37,787 nucleotides of DNA. Origin: Chloroflexota bacterium. GTDB taxonomy: Bacteria; Chloroflexota; Anaerolineae; Anaerolineales; Villigracilaceae. Shown here one piece after another: positions 37,063-37,787 of this stretch. The notes beneath the pieces were generated by a model. That model was not told where the DNA came from. It did no database searches and worked only from the letters and a program-made list of their open reading frames with translations. Made by a program: the position numbers and the translations under genes. Where the stretch lies: NCBI GenBank assembly GCA_016866215.1, contig VGNE01000037.1, forward strand, positions 1 to 37,787, written 5' to 3'. Position 1 is the first letter of the stretch. Each line of letters opens with the position of its first letter.

Positions 37063-37787
37063 ATGACTCAAACCTACGATACCATCATCATCGGCGCAGG
37101 GGTAATGGGCGCCAGTATTGCCTTTCACCTCGCCGAGCGCGGACTCAAACCCGCCATCCTCGAACGCAAGACCGTCGCTTCAGGCGCCACCGGTTACTCC
37201 AGCGGACTCGTCCGTATGCACTACGACCTTGCTGTGGAAGCCGAACTGACCTTTGTCAGTTATAAAAACTACTACAGCAATTGGAAGGAACGCGTCGGCG
37301 GCGAATGCGGCTTCATCAACACCGGCTTCTTGAAAATCGTCAAGCGTGAGTATGAAGACAAACTGCGCGGCAACGTCGCCAACCAGCAGCGCATTGGGAT
37401 CAATACTTCGGTCATCTCGGCAGCGGAGGTGAAGGAACTTTTCCCCGACCTCGCCACCGACCACTTCGACTTCGCCGCCTACGAACCCGATTCAGGCTAC
37501 GCCGATGCCACGCTCACCACCAACTCCTTTCTCGAATCTGCAAAGCGCAATGGGGCAACGCTGATTCAAAATTGTGAAGTGACAGCCATCCACACGTCAG
37601 GTGGACGCGTGACAGGCGTCAACACCACGCAAGGTGATTTCGATGCGCCCATCGTCATCAACGCGGCTGGGAGATGGGCAAAGCATGTCGCAAGCCTCGC
37701 AGGCGTCGAGGTCCCGCTTGAAACGTGGACTCACGATGTCGCCTTCCTGCATCGTCCGCCGTCGCTTGGCAAGATCCCCACGGTGAT
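37063..37787 (+). CDS. FAD-dependent oxidoreductase (DAO/sarcosine-oxidase family), 3' end beyond window
   Basis: The first ~241 residues are visible. The FAD-binding dinucleotide fold is at the N terminus (IIIGAGVMGASIAFHLAERG, then ILERKTVASGATGYSSG). DAO-type features follow, such as LVRMHYDLAVEAELTFVSY and a later VINAAGRWAKHVASLAGVEV, the second FAD-contact strand. Such enzymes oxidise amines or amino acids (sarcosine, dimethylglycine, D-amino acids). The substrate-binding part is cut by the window edge. GAGGAAAG lies 3-4 bases upstream of ATG at 37063. It diverges from nadD. Confidence 0.87.
   Translation, partial: MTQTYDTIIIGAGVMGASIAFHLAERGLKPAILERKTVASGATGYSSGLVRMHYDLAVEAELTFVSYKNYYSNWKERVGGECGFINTGFLKIVKREYEDKLRGNVANQQRIGINTSVISAAEVKELFPDLATDHFDFAAYEPDSGYADATLTTNSFLESAKRNGATLIQNCEVTAIHTSGGRVTGVNTTQGDFDAPIVINAAGRWAKHVASLAGVEVPLETWTHDVAFLHRPPSLGKIPTV

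Noticed and set aside
1-37787. CRISPR array, tRNA or rRNA genes
   Set aside because: No regularly spaced repeats with unique spacers, no cloverleaf-like sequence with a T-loop, and no rRNA-like stretch was seen on either strand.

Overview
The window looks like a chromosomal segment of a Chloroflexota bacterium, most likely an Anaerolineae-type lineage. This is inferred from gene content and style: a stand-alone bacterial Elp3, a ChlI/ChlD-type chelatase pair, a cyclic-nucleotide/PH-domain membrane protein, DUF4388 plus small-GTPase signalling genes, an Lgt with a basic tail, and lipoproteins without outer-membrane genes. Most of it is a moderately GC-rich housekeeping backbone. It is interrupted by accessory patches holding toxin-antitoxin (TA) and defence-like genes, one of them clearly AT-rich, plus several gene fragments.

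Layout. 1-5000 is an accessory island: a large AT-rich SMEK-STAND NTPase, hicAB, an orphan brnA with the stub of brnT, and a frameshifted HNH endonuclease with its coupled upstream partner. Three copies of one short repeat punctuate it. 5200-12200 is backbone: a SIMPL lipoprotein, a 115-bp MITE-like palindrome, a beta-hydroxyacid dehydrogenase, a redoxin, a cNMP/PH membrane protein, peptide deformylase, recF and a queuosine-precursor-type transporter. 12200-17360 holds a minus-strand operon (quinate-dehydrogenase-like protein, nucleotidyltransferase, PAP2 phosphatase), an aspartase/fumarase-family lyase and a FemAB/BioF2-like acetyltransferase. 17450-23363 holds two uncharacterised genes, a methyltransferase and elp3. 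23364-26250 is a second scarred patch: an MNT/HEPN module between two fragments of deazaflavin-nitroreductase-like genes, then a sulfate permease and an acyltransferase that truncate each other. 26350-30730 holds PilZ, DUF4388, a small GTPase, a sulfotransferase and lgt. 30970-35140 holds the chelatase genes joined by an A10 frameshift site, a PIN-toxin module flanked by two copies of the chelatase 3' end, and a C45-type acyltransferase. 35200 to the end holds nadD, an Fsr-like MFS transporter and a partial FAD oxidoreductase.

How the genes work together. PilZ, DUF4388 and the GTPase probably form a c-di-GMP/polarity signalling cluster. Lgt would lipidate lipoproteins such as the SIMPL protein. 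The ChlI and ChlD parts would be the AAA+ motor and the integrin-like subunit of one metal chelatase, possibly made in a set ratio by -1 frameshifting.

The main unusual signals are: (a) the A10 slip site with an immediate stop between the chelatase domains; (b) a recurring arrangement in which TA or defence modules lie between duplicated gene 3' ends; (c) at least seven start codons placed exactly six bases after a -10 hexamer, which suggests leaderless mRNAs. No rRNA, tRNA or CRISPR array was found.
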